Shown here: positions 55,301-63,428 of the stretch, in pieces
Numbering within the stretch: the stretch's first letter is position 1
Layout: each line of letters opens with the position of its first letter
NCBI GenBank assembly: GCA_910584915.1
Contig: CAJUDM010000002.1
Location: forward strand, 62,001 to 126,000
Direction: 5' to 3'
From: an uncultured Lachnospiraceae bacterium
GTDB lineage: Bacteria; Bacillota; Clostridia; Lachnospirales; Lachnospiraceae
Length of the DNA stretch: 64,000 bases
Notes under the pieces: generated by a model
Told to the model about the DNA's origin: nothing
Seen by the model: the letters and a program-made list of their open reading frames with translations, nothing else
Databases searched by the model: none
Position numbers and translations under genes: made by a program

Positions 55301-56011
55301 GACCTTTTTCAATGTCTCACTGACAAAGCTGAATCTCGGATTATCAAATACCTTTTCCTGTACGCCGCAGATCAGGCGGATTCTTGATTTAGAGCACATT
55401 TCCGCCATCGACTGGAGGAATGCCAGATCCAGAACGATCTGCCTCTCATCACGGGATTGCAGATAGGCAAGCAGTTCATCGATCACTATCATGTATCCCT
55501 TACCTGGATACTTTGACTGGAACACTTGCATTACTTCCTTGATCAAACGTGCATTATCACGGACATTATCCAGATTCGGAACAGTATAATCAATACCACG
55601 ATTTGAGAAATCATCCTCGATCTCAGCCAGAATAATCTCTCTGAGCGGCATTGTCAAACCATCAACCTTAAGTCTAAGGACTTCAAACTTGCCTGCAACA
55701 ATTTCCATATTGTTAGCAAACTGCTTATTCTGAGCAAATTCCAGATTCTCTGTATCAGCTGCGATTGCCGCAATTACAGACATAAGATGAGATTTACCGG
55801 TTCCGTAGTTACCGACGATCATAACCGCTTTGTTATCTACAACTTCCTCCATCTGCAACTGATCAATGATGGTTGCCTTAATATTCTCTGCCATCGTATC
55901 GGACATGACATAAGTCTGTACCATATCCCGAGCAACTTTCTTATCCATCGTTTCCAAAAGCTGAATTGTAGACTCAATCGGCTTAAAACTGATCAGTTCT
56001 GAATACTTCAT
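52307..56011 (-). CDS. brxC: BrxC/PglY-like P-loop ATPase (DUF6079)
   Basis: This 1234-residue protein has an N-terminal AAA-like ATPase domain: Walker A GNYGTGKSHL (near 67), Walker B GYMIVIDELLAYL (near 175), and a sensor-like LICGVQEK. The long remainder is helical, with a C-terminal zinc-finger-like CPHCRFSLEDKAK and a basic tail. This is the BrxC/PglY type of BREX ATPase. It follows an excellent site AGGAGG and starts 13 bp after the 138-residue protein. Confidence 0.85.
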   Translation of the reverse strand: MKYSELISFKPIESTIQLLETMDKKVARDMVQTYVMSDTMAENIKATIIDQLQMEEVVDNKAVMIVGNYGTGKSHLMSVIAAIAADTENLEFAQNKQFANNMEIVAGKFEVLRLKVDGLTMPLREIILAEIEDDFSNRGIDYTVPNLDNVRDNARLIKEVMQVFQSKYPGKGYMIVIDELLAYLQSRDERQIVLDLAFLQSMAEMCSKSRIRLICGVQEKVFDNPRFSFVSETLKKVGDRFTQIIITKEATAYVVSERILKKTPEQKAMIRQHLEKFSGLYGGMSSKMEDFVNLFPIHPSYIDVFNKIYAIENRHILKNISLTIKDIFDEEVPEDAPGVISFDDYWPAIKSNGLLKSDVTISRVIDASGQLEEIINRSFAKAVYKPMAKQIIYALSVHRLTTNGLDVQFGLTAENLKDDLCLYLPMPEQDADFLLGAVNAALREIMKTVSGQFIIYNEANNQYYIDVDKVVDYDERVKQRASMMAESELNRYFYKVVYGRLDWDARQYVPGFEIYQYDLNWDSHNIFREGYLFMGLPGERSTAQPRRDFYIYIMPPFGDVSGDVRNREDEVFFYFRGNDVFKEDLRLYAAANTQADISEGKDKDAYLGKAAILKKKLEKYLGENKNTCFNVTYKCHMKQLIEVLKGKYNRDMTFKDTIDLVSSICLDEYFETIYPGYPVMKTKITRKNQAENVRAAFDYFAGRKNQQATAMLQSFGILDGDRICPEGSVYASHYIDMLKKLQPKGVLNYSDIFVEEITFDGQIDFIDKEFKINSIFTPIIFLALVYAGYAVITLKDGSTLTASNLDQVPKIYASALYEFKYLSRPAQLSMAELKKLFEVLDINPALLDNPNDREKGVAELLKKAQEIRNGAVLADRKLTDGFELWGEPLASQQQINRMRSAAGAVKNEFSNYQVKFNTPAKLNNFGLSYEQIEELDRQIKLLKRIPEYITFKTECQDVVTYISSIEFINLGTDMKTAIEGGKADFREIRDSIMNGIAGEVAAGKVMMKLGKIKEKYIDIYFNEHKKKRLGIDDAKRRGKIQEGQALSNLRKLRGIEILSGAKLSELEQNMAELRVCYSLTPQDLKSSPICPHCRFSLEDKAKNVAGQMEQMEERIDLMVNEWTKMLLDTLSDPIILDQKKFLKAQEAKEIDDFVSSGKLPKRVDDFFVNSINTLINGIEPIVIDTEELMCKLEKFPPMEESSFKAKINDIIAGYTKGKDTRNLRIVVKRREDEE

Positions 56012-56023
56012 TTGTATTTCCTC

Positions 56024-56440
56024 CTATCTCACACACGTAATATCATAATCTGCTATGTTATATACTTTATAATCCAAATAACCCTCTTCACCGTAAATCA
56101 GCTTTCCATCTTCAAATCGCCCCGGCCAGATCACACTGTAACGTTTCCTTTTTCTCGCTGCAATCAAGATTTTCAGCACATCAACTTTATACGCCGGATT
56201 AAACATCACATCGATATCCTTAATGGTCACGCCATCCGGATATTTATCCAAAACCGTATTAAAAATCTGTTCCAGCTTCATACTTCGCCGGTTTTCCTTG
56301 CAGGCCAATAGTCCATCCGCCAATTCTTTACTGACAGACATCGGTTCCATCATTTTCTGCAGTACCTTAAAATATACCAGCAATCTGGAGATCATTGATT
56401 CCTCATCACTCACCCGGCGATACTCTATAACTGTTCCCAT
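56024..56440 (-). CDS. small first protein of the BREX-type operon
   Basis: This 138-residue soluble protein resembles no family that I can name. It is helical in the first 70 residues and ends in an alpha/beta part (RKRKRYSVIWPG, GEEGYLDYKVYNIADYDI). In type 3 BREX this position belongs to BrxF, a small ATPase, but no Walker A motif is present here. It may be a replacement or a regulator. AGGAG precedes the ATG by a few bases and it is the first gene after the promoter at 56489-56516. Confidence 0.6.
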   Translation of the reverse strand: MGTVIEYRRVSDEESMISRLLVYFKVLQKMMEPMSVSKELADGLLACKENRRSMKLEQIFNTVLDKYPDGVTIKDIDVMFNPAYKVDVLKILIAARKRKRYSVIWPGRFEDGKLIYGEEGYLDYKVYNIADYDITCVR

Positions 56441-56488
56441 ATGCTCCTATTCTTTCAGCATCAATATACTGACAATGTACACTTCGGC

Positions 56489-56516
56489 ATTTTAATTCTA
56501 CTCAATATTTTAACAA
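56489..56516 (-). promoter_or_regulatory. candidate promoter of the BREX-type operon
   Basis: On the minus strand TTGTTA (56511-56516) and TAAAAT (56489-56494) lie 16 bp apart and overlap the last codons of rlmD. The start point would be near 56482, about 40 nt before the first gene. The match is moderate. Confidence 0.45.
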
Positions 56517-58096
56517 CACCGCCAACGTTTACTCAAGAGGCACACCGTCTCCACATGCACACTCTGACAAAACTGATCGCAGATCCTCCCTCTCCGCAGC
56601 TCATACCCTCCCCCGCACAGTATCTTCAGATCCCGCGCCAGTGTGGCGGAGTCACAGCTCACATATACGATCCTCTCCGGGCGCATTTTCAGAATTGTCT
56701 GCAGACAGGTTTCATCGCAGCCTTTTCTCGGCGGATCCACCACGATCACATCCGGGCAGAGCATATCCGGCTCTTCCCCTGCACGGTAAAATTCCGGCAG
56801 GACCTCCTCCGCCTTTCCCTCGAAAAATCTTACATTGCCGATACCATTCTTTCTGGCATTCTCTCTGGCATCCTCAACCGCCTCGGAGACCGCTTCCACG
56901 CCGCACACCTGTTTCGCCGCAAAGGAGAGAAACAGCGAGATCGTGCCGATGCCGCAGTACAGATCCCAGACCGTCTCCTTCCCTGTCAGTTCCGCATAGG
57001 CGAGCGCCGTGGAGTAAAGCTTCTCCGCCTGCACCGGGTTGACCTGATAGAAGGACGCGGGAGATATCTCATATATGACACTTTTGTCAGTTTTCATGAA
57101 GCCATCCCCGTCTGTCTGCAACAGGTGCATCTTATCGCGGATCTTACCCCTCCCCCAGACCGTATGCGTTTCTTTTCCCAGGATCACATTTGTCCTCTCG
57201 GGATTCAGATTCACGGATATACTCGTCATCCCCGGGAGCATCGCAAGCCTGTCCACCAGTTTGTCCTGCTCCGGAATCCATTTTTTCCGCTGACCGCACC
57301 ACGTTATCTTTTCCTGACACGTTCCCGCAACGGCGTCCTCCTCATGGCACGTATGATATCCTTCGTCTGTTTTTGAAGTATCTTCCTCCTTTTTCACTCT
57401 CTCCATTTTCGCGTCGGCAGCACCCCCGCCGGTATTGAGCACGATACAGACCATCAGCTCCCCGGTAAAAAAGCCCTTGCGTATCAGCACATGGCGCACC
57501 AGCCCCTGTCCGTTTCCCTCATCGTAAGCCGGCACATCATACTGTTCCATATGTCGCAGCAAAATCTCCAGCACTTTCTTATTTTCCGGCGCCCCCAGCA
57601 GGCAGTCCGTGTTGGCGACTATGGAATGTGTCCTCCCGGCATAAAATCCCGTGACGGTCTTTCCCTCTTTTGAACGGCCGAAAGGGTACTGCGCCTTGTT
57701 CCGGTAACGCCACGGGTGCTCCATCCCTATGGCGGGCTCCATGATCCTTCGGATCTTTTCCGGCTCAAAGCCGCCGATCCTTATAAGATTATTCTCCACT
57801 TTAGACTGTTTAAACGCAAGCTGTTTCTCATATGCGAGCGCCTGGATCTGGCAGCCTCCGCACTGTCTGCTGACAGGGCAGGGCGGCTTGACCCTGTCGG
57901 GGGATGGTTCAACAACCTCCTCCAGTCTGGCATAGGCATAATTCTTCTTGACCTTCGTCAGACGCACCTTCGCCACATCTCCCGGCAGAGCATCCTTGAC
58001 AAAAAGGGAAAAGCCCTCTATTTTGCCGATGCCTTCCCCTTCCGTTCCGATATCTTCTATTGTCACCGTATAAATCTGATTTTTACGGAAATCCAC
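56510..58096 (-). CDS. rlmD: 23S rRNA (uracil-5)-methyltransferase RlmD family
   Basis: This 528-residue RNA methyltransferase puts a methyl group on C5 of a uracil in 23S rRNA. A TRAM domain lies at residues 5-60. Fe-S-type cysteines follow (PCPVSRQCGGCQIQ, near 72). The AdoMet fold has TVWDLYCGIGTISLF (near 365), VVDPPRKGCDE and the catalytic YVSCDSATLARDL. An extra insertion of about 55 residues, rich in K and E, lies between residues 220 and 275. The start is a GTG with AAAGGGG upstream. Paralogues with other target uracils (RlmCD) are possible. Confidence 0.9.
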   Translation of the reverse strand: MDFRKNQIYTVTIEDIGTEGEGIGKIEGFSLFVKDALPGDVAKVRLTKVKKNYAYARLEEVVEPSPDRVKPPCPVSRQCGGCQIQALAYEKQLAFKQSKVENNLIRIGGFEPEKIRRIMEPAIGMEHPWRYRNKAQYPFGRSKEGKTVTGFYAGRTHSIVANTDCLLGAPENKKVLEILLRHMEQYDVPAYDEGNGQGLVRHVLIRKGFFTGELMVCIVLNTGGGAADAKMERVKKEEDTSKTDEGYHTCHEEDAVAGTCQEKITWCGQRKKWIPEQDKLVDRLAMLPGMTSISVNLNPERTNVILGKETHTVWGRGKIRDKMHLLQTDGDGFMKTDKSVIYEISPASFYQVNPVQAEKLYSTALAYAELTGKETVWDLYCGIGTISLFLSFAAKQVCGVEAVSEAVEDARENARKNGIGNVRFFEGKAEEVLPEFYRAGEEPDMLCPDVIVVDPPRKGCDETCLQTILKMRPERIVYVSCDSATLARDLKILCGGGYELRRGRICDQFCQSVHVETVCLLSKRWRCC

Positions 58097-58182
58097 ATCA
58101 TTCCCCTTTCGAACTCAATCGTCAGTAATCCCCCTGCAAAACAACTCGGGCAGAAGCAGGCGGGCATGAAATTTGAAGTGCC

Positions 58183-59127
58183 TCACTCCATCTGCGTCGT
58201 CGTCACATTGGAATCCAACAGCCTGTTGAACCCGAGCCAGCTTTTATCGACAGCATTGTTCAACAACTCCGTAAAGGTTTCAAGCCTTGCATCCGTGTTA
58301 TCAGCAAAATTGAGCGCCGCCGCCTCGATGATCGCCGGCTTTTTGGGGGAACCGAATTCAAATTCCCCGTGGTGGGACAGGATGCAGTGTTTCAATTCGG
58401 AGGAAAGCCGTGCCGGAAAACCGTCGATCTTTCTGATCTTTTCTCCCACCATCTCCACTCCTATCACGATATGCCCGAGAAAATTTCCGTCATCCGTATA
58501 GTCGTTCATCGGGAACGCCGAAAGTTCTCTGATCTTTCCGATATCATGGCAGAGCGCCGCCGTGATCAGCAGATCCCTGTTCAGCTTTTGATACCTTGTA
58601 CAGTAAAAATCGCAAAGCTTTACAACACTCAGCGTATGTTCCAGAAGCCCTCCGACAAAACCGTGGTGCACCGTCTTCGCCGCGGAAGAACTTTTAAACT
58701 TTCTCACAAACTCCTTGTCTTCCACAAACAGTTTCTGGCAGAGCTTCTGCAGATAGGGATTGGTAATACTCTTTATGTACCTTATCACCTCTCCGTACAT
58801 CTCATCGATATCATAAGCGCTCACCGGCAGATAATTTTTCGGATCAAACTCCCCTGTCTTCGCGCATCTGGTGCGTTTCACATTCAGTTGCAGCATCCCC
58901 TGAAAACTGTTTACATCCCCGTAAACCTCCACATAATCCATCGCCTCAAAATCGCTGATCCCCGCATTGTTCGGATCCCAGATCTTTGCCTCTATGGTCC
59001 CTGTCTTATCCTGCAAAGTCGCTGTCTCATAAGGCTTTCCATTCTTTGTCACTGCGGATGTCTTATGCTTGCAGAGATAAATGTCGAATATCTTTTCACC
59101 TTCCTTAAAATCTTTGATAAATTTCAT
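58183..59127 (-). CDS. yhaM: 3'-5' exoribonuclease YhaM family
   Basis: This protein of about 314 residues has an N-terminal OB-fold domain (about 5-95; NGKPYETATLQDKTGTIEAKIWD) and a metal-binding HD domain (about 150-290; GLLEHTLSVVKLC, AALCHDIGKIREL, HCILSHHGEFEFG). YhaM-type enzymes trim RNA ends in the cytoplasm of Firmicutes. The ATG at 59127 follows AGGAGG by 6 nt; the longer frame from 59160 has no such site. It lies between rlmD and the HtrA-like gene, all co-directional. Confidence 0.9.
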   Translation of the reverse strand: MKFIKDFKEGEKIFDIYLCKHKTSAVTKNGKPYETATLQDKTGTIEAKIWDPNNAGISDFEAMDYVEVYGDVNSFQGMLQLNVKRTRCAKTGEFDPKNYLPVSAYDIDEMYGEVIRYIKSITNPYLQKLCQKLFVEDKEFVRKFKSSSAAKTVHHGFVGGLLEHTLSVVKLCDFYCTRYQKLNRDLLITAALCHDIGKIRELSAFPMNDYTDDGNFLGHIVIGVEMVGEKIRKIDGFPARLSSELKHCILSHHGEFEFGSPKKPAIIEAAALNFADNTDARLETFTELLNNAVDKSWLGFNRLLDSNVTTTQME

Positions 59128-59173
59128 AATATACCTCCTGATAATTTTTCTATATTTCAAATCTCGTCAGCAG

Positions 59174-60658
59174 CTATCTCACAGGCTGCTCCTGCAGTAT
59201 CACGGCCACTGTCATCTCCTGATACTCTCCTTTTCCCTGGCTCTGCCTCGCCACTGTCAGCCTCAGGTTCTGCCCTGCCTGTGCTCTCATTAATATATTC
59301 ACAAATTCGGCATAAGATACGATATCCTCATCGCCCACCTTTGTGATGATGTCCCCGTTCTGCAGGCCAGCCTGCATAGCCGGTGAATCCATATCGATAT
59401 TTGTCACATAAGCCCCCCTCGGAAGCTGGTATTCCTGATAGATCATCGAATTGATCTCTCCTCCGTGGATACCCAGATATACCATTTTTTCTCCGTTGGA
59501 AAGCTTTTCTATCGTCCTTTTGAGTTCGGATATACCGATCCCGCACAATCCGTTCGGCATATCCTCGTTCCGGTATTCACTGTACAGGATTCCCACGACT
59601 TCTCCGCGCATATTGACAAGCGCGCCGCTGGCGGACTCACTGCCGTAAATATCTGTTGTCAGCAGCTTATAGTTGGAATCTAGAAGATCCATCGCTGTTC
59701 CCTGGGACGTCACCATCCCATAGCAGACAGAACCGCTGATCCCGATCGGAGAACCCACCGCCATGACCGGCTGCCCAACCAGAGTGCGCCCGGCAGAACT
59801 GCCCAGGGACGCATAGGTTATCTCTTCCAGTTCTTCCCTGTTCAGTTCCTGAAGCGGCACGGCAAGCACGGCAAGCCCGGTCGTCTGATCGACCTCCTTG
59901 ACGCTCGCTTCCTTCTGGCTGTCCCCGAAGGAGACCGATATGCTGTCCGCATCTTTCAGCCCTCTGTAACCGGCAAGTATCAGGATCTCTTTCCCGTTAT
60001 CCGCCACGATCAGTCCGGAAGTCACTCCTGTATTTTCCAATGTATCATTGATCCAGTTTACGTCGGACGTCACTGTTGTTATAGAAACTATACTCTTTTC
60101 TACTTCCGCCCTCAGTTCACCGAGAACACCGTACAACTCCTGATAATCCTCCAGTACCGCTCTCCCTGCTTCCTCCGCGGAGAGTTCCTCCGTTTCATCC
60201 CCGCCCGGTAATATTTCTTCGTCCGATATACTCTCACCAGCCGCAGGATCTTCCTGCGCTGTTCCGGTTTCCGGATCCTGCCTCTCCGGTTTCTCGGAAG
60301 TACCCTCCGGATTCTCCGCAGCCTCCTCCCGGATGATCTGCAGTTCCTCTTCATCAACCGCCATATCCTCCGGATTCACCTCCTGCTCCTCCTCCGGAAA
60401 CCTGACGATCTCCGCCTTTTCCTCCGGATAGATCATCCTGTTGATCACCGGCTCCAAAAGCAGAAACGTCACGCACGCCACCAGTCCGAAAACCATCGCC
60501 ATCACGACCGTGATCACGGTACGCCGCACCAGCTTTTTCCGGTTGACAGGGCGCTCCTTTATCTTTTCCTGCAAAAAAGTAATCTCGGAAGTGATCTCCG
60601 AATCCAGATCCGACTGCTGTACTTTATTTTCTGTTTCCCGGATTTCCTCTCTTTTCAC
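59174..60658 (-). CDS. HtrA-like membrane protein with degenerate protease triad and PDZ domain
   Basis: This 494-residue protein has a cytoplasmic N-terminus, one membrane segment (about 47-72), and an acidic linker rich in E, P and D (about 80-165). A trypsin-like HtrA domain follows (about 185-390), then a C-terminal PDZ domain (about 395-485; GAYVTNIDMDSPAMQAGLQNGDII). The catalytic residues expected of HtrA are not kept: the His region is ILAGYRGLKD, the Asp region is TTGLAVL, and the Ser region SESASGALVN lacks GNSGG. It is probably a pseudoprotease or scaffold. The start is a GTG after GGAGGAG. Confidence 0.82.
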   Translation of the reverse strand: MKREEIRETENKVQQSDLDSEITSEITFLQEKIKERPVNRKKLVRRTVITVVMAMVFGLVACVTFLLLEPVINRMIYPEEKAEIVRFPEEEQEVNPEDMAVDEEELQIIREEAAENPEGTSEKPERQDPETGTAQEDPAAGESISDEEILPGGDETEELSAEEAGRAVLEDYQELYGVLGELRAEVEKSIVSITTVTSDVNWINDTLENTGVTSGLIVADNGKEILILAGYRGLKDADSISVSFGDSQKEASVKEVDQTTGLAVLAVPLQELNREELEEITYASLGSSAGRTLVGQPVMAVGSPIGISGSVCYGMVTSQGTAMDLLDSNYKLLTTDIYGSESASGALVNMRGEVVGILYSEYRNEDMPNGLCGIGISELKRTIEKLSNGEKMVYLGIHGGEINSMIYQEYQLPRGAYVTNIDMDSPAMQAGLQNGDIITKVGDEDIVSYAEFVNILMRAQAGQNLRLTVARQSQGKGEYQEMTVAVILQEQPVR

Positions 60659-60680
60659 ACAGACTCCTCCGACCGACCTT

Positions 60681-60709
60681 ACTATAACTTCAAAGACTAG
60701 TATAGTCTA
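60681..60709 (-). promoter_or_regulatory. candidate promoter of the HtrA-like gene with overlapping palindrome
   Basis: On the minus strand TAGACT (60704-60709) and TATAGT (60681-60686) are spaced by 17 bp, ending about 22 bp before the GTG. The inverted repeat AGACTA-GTA-TAGTCT (60694-60708) overlaps the -35 region and could be a regulator site. Both are weakly supported. Confidence 0.4.
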
Positions 60710-60731
60710 TTCCCAAAATCCTGTAAAGTTT

Positions 60732-60761
60732 TTCGCATAAACTTATAAGATGTGGTATAAT
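60732..60761 (+). promoter_or_regulatory. promoter upstream of mutS2 (extended -10)
   Basis: TATAAT at 60756-60761 is preceded by TGG, giving an extended -10. A poor TTCGCA at 60732-60737 lies 18 bp upstream. It faces mutS2, leaving a leader of about 155 nt with a possible hairpin (GCGTTGTGCTTGCACATAAGC) whose role is unclear. Confidence 0.5.
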
Positions 60762-60924
60762 ATCCAAGAAAAGAATGGGCAGTGCAGAAAAAGACTGATA
60801 AAAAATGCGTTGTGCTTGCACATAAGCAGGTTTTTATCCGGCTTTTTTCATAGGGCTCATGCCCGTGAGCACGGAAAACCGCAGGCTTTTCGGACTCGCA
60901 CTGCGGAGTATAGGAAACAGATAT

Positions 60925-63351
60925 ATGAATGACAGATCACTGAAAGTACTTGAATTCCATAAGATCATAGATCTGCTGGCAGAGCATGCCACATCCGAGC
61001 CGGGGCGCAGAATGTGCAGGGCTCTGCGTCCTTCTGTTGTGCTCTCCACGATCGAGCAGAGCCAGCAGGAGACCGGGGATGCCGTGGGAAGGCTTCTGCG
61101 CCGGGGTTCCACAAATTTCGGCAGCAATAAAGACCTGGGCTTTTCCCTCAAAAGCCTGAATGTGGGCAGCACTCTCTCCATCTCCGAACTGTTGAAGATC
61201 GCCATGCTGCTCGAAAACGTGGCGCGCGTAAAAAACTATGGCAGAGAAGGAAAAGATAACAGCCGCATCCCCGTTCAGGGTGAAGAGAACACCGCGGAGG
61301 CAGGCGATTCCCTCACACCGTATTTTGATGCCCTGGAACCCTTTTCCCCGCTTTCTTCCGAGATCAGGCGCTGCATTCTGTCGGAGGAGGATATCGCGGA
61401 CGATGCCAGCAGCAATTTAAAAAGGATCCGGCGTGAAAAAATTTCCACAGGGGACAAGATCCACACACAGCTTCTCTCCATGGTAAACGGCTCCTGCCGC
61501 ACTTATCTGCAGGACGCTGTGATCACCCAGCGGAACAACCGCTACTGTATTCCCGTCAAGGCAGAATACAAGGCGCAGGTTCCCGGGATGGTGCACGACC
61601 AGTCCTCCACCGGCTCCACCTATTTCATTGAACCCGCCGCTGTCGTGGCATTGAACAACCGGCTGAAGGAGCTGGACGCGGAGGAAAAGGATGAGATCGA
61701 AGTGATCCTCGCGGGTCTCAGCAGCCAGGCAGCCGAACATTCCTCCGAAATCCTGGAAGACTGCCGCCTGATGACGCTGCTCGATTTTATTTTTGCAAAG
61801 GCTTCCCTTGCCCTTGCCATGAACGGCTCCAGACCAGTATTCAACGAAGACCGCTTTATCAACATCCGAAAAGGACGTCATCCGCTGATCGATAAAAGGA
61901 ACGCTGTCCCTATCGACATCCATCTGGGCAGGGACTTTGACCTGCTCATCATCACCGGTCCGAACACCGGCGGAAAGACAGTGTCCCTGAAGACCGTAGG
62001 GCTCTTTACACTGATGGGACAGGCGGGCTTACAGATTCCCGCCCTGGATCGGTCAGAACTCTCCGTATTTCGGGATGTCTATGCGGATATCGGAGACGAG
62101 CAGAGCATCGAACAGAGTCTCTCAACCTTCTCGTCACATATGACAAACATCGTGCAGATACTGAAAAATGCCAGGGAGCACTCTCTCTGCCTCTTTGACG
62201 AACTGGGAGCCGGCACGGATCCCACGGAGGGCGCCGCGCTCGCCATAGCCATCTTAAATTATCTGCACGAAAGAGGCATCCGCACTATGGCCACCACCCA
62301 TTACAGTGAGCTGAAAGTTTACGCTCTGTCCACTGATTTTGTGGAAAACGCCTGCTGTGAATTCAATGTGGAGACACTCCGCCCCACCTACCGGCTTTTG
62401 ATCGGCATTCCGGGCAAGAGCAACGCCTTTGCCATCTCCCGCAGGCTCGGGCTGCCGGAATATATCATTGACGCGGCGCGCGGACAGATCAGTGAAGAAA
62501 AGGAAAGCTTTGAGGATCTGATCGCCGACCTCGAGAATAGCAAGGTTACGATCGAAAAGGAGGAGGCTGAGATCCGTTCTTACAGGGAAGAAATAGAAAC
62601 CCTGAAAAAGAAACTCGAGTCCAAACAGGAAAAACTGGACGCTTCCAGGGAAAAGATCCTGCAGGAAGCCCACGCTCAGGCGAGAGATATCCTGCAGGAA
62701 GCCAAGGACACGGCGGACGAGACCATACGCGCCTTCCAGAAGGCGGGACCCGGTGCCTCCATGAAAGAGCTCGAAGCCTCCAGGCAGAAGCTCCGCAGAC
62801 AGATCGATGAAAAAAACAATAAAATCTCCATCAAAAACGATCCGAAGCCCCGGATCACAAAAAGCCTGAAGGCCTCAGACCTGAAACTGGGCGATTCCGT
62901 CAAGATCCTCTCCATGGGGTTAAAGGGAACCGTGAGTTCCCTTCCCGACCATAAAGGCAGCCTGTTTGTACAGTGCGGTATCATCCGCACCCAGACAAAC
63001 ATAAATGATCTGATCCTGCTGCAGGAAGACGATGTGACCGGACTGTCAAACCGGAGAGCAGGAAGGACAGGCACCGGCAGCATGAAGATGAGCAAATCCC
63101 TCTCTGTCTCCACAGAGATCAACCTGTTGGGAATGACCACGGACGAGGCGCTGGCACAGCTTGACAAATATCTGGACGACGCTTACCTCGCCCATCTGCC
63201 AAGTGTCCGCATCGTGCACGGAAAGGGAACCGGCGCCCTGAGGAATGCTGTTCAACGACATCTGAAGCAGATCCGCTATGTGGAAAGCTTCCGGCTCGGA
63301 GAATTTGGAGAAGGTGACGCTGGTGTCACAATAGCGACTTTTAAAAAATAG
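60925..63351 (+). CDS. mutS2: MutS2 endonuclease / recombination suppressor
   Basis: This protein of about 808 residues is of the MutS2 family. It acts on branched DNA or stalled ribosomes according to the species. The N-terminal MutS-core region (about 1-300) precedes an ATPase with Walker A TGPNTGGKTVSLKT (near 352), Walker B LFDELGAGTDPTEG (near 430) and a coiled coil (about 525-640). The C-terminal Smr nuclease domain has INLLGMTTDEALAQLDKYLDDA and VRIVHGKGTGALR. The ATG at 60925 follows TAGGAAA; the longer frame from 60859 lacks a ribosome site. It runs divergent to the HtrA-like gene. Confidence 0.93.
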   Translation: MNDRSLKVLEFHKIIDLLAEHATSEPGRRMCRALRPSVVLSTIEQSQQETGDAVGRLLRRGSTNFGSNKDLGFSLKSLNVGSTLSISELLKIAMLLENVARVKNYGREGKDNSRIPVQGEENTAEAGDSLTPYFDALEPFSPLSSEIRRCILSEEDIADDASSNLKRIRREKISTGDKIHTQLLSMVNGSCRTYLQDAVITQRNNRYCIPVKAEYKAQVPGMVHDQSSTGSTYFIEPAAVVALNNRLKELDAEEKDEIEVILAGLSSQAAEHSSEILEDCRLMTLLDFIFAKASLALAMNGSRPVFNEDRFINIRKGRHPLIDKRNAVPIDIHLGRDFDLLIITGPNTGGKTVSLKTVGLFTLMGQAGLQIPALDRSELSVFRDVYADIGDEQSIEQSLSTFSSHMTNIVQILKNAREHSLCLFDELGAGTDPTEGAALAIAILNYLHERGIRTMATTHYSELKVYALSTDFVENACCEFNVETLRPTYRLLIGIPGKSNAFAISRRLGLPEYIIDAARGQISEEKESFEDLIADLENSKVTIEKEEAEIRSYREEIETLKKKLESKQEKLDASREKILQEAHAQARDILQEAKDTADETIRAFQKAGPGASMKELEASRQKLRRQIDEKNNKISIKNDPKPRITKSLKASDLKLGDSVKILSMGLKGTVSSLPDHKGSLFVQCGIIRTQTNINDLILLQEDDVTGLSNRRAGRTGTGSMKMSKSLSVSTEINLLGMTTDEALAQLDKYLDDAYLAHLPSVRIVHGKGTGALRNAVQRHLKQIRYVESFRLGEFGEGDAGVTIATFKK

Positions 63352-63428
63352 CAGACAGCGGAAGATTGCCGGTATGCACCCTAATAGCTGAAAAGATTCC
63401 GCAAAACTGAAATCACAGGAGGAATGCC

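Noticed and set aside
56441..59346. Long + strand frames opposite rlmD and yhaM
   Set aside because: They mirror the codons of the minus-strand genes, lack ribosome sites and have no recognisable domains.
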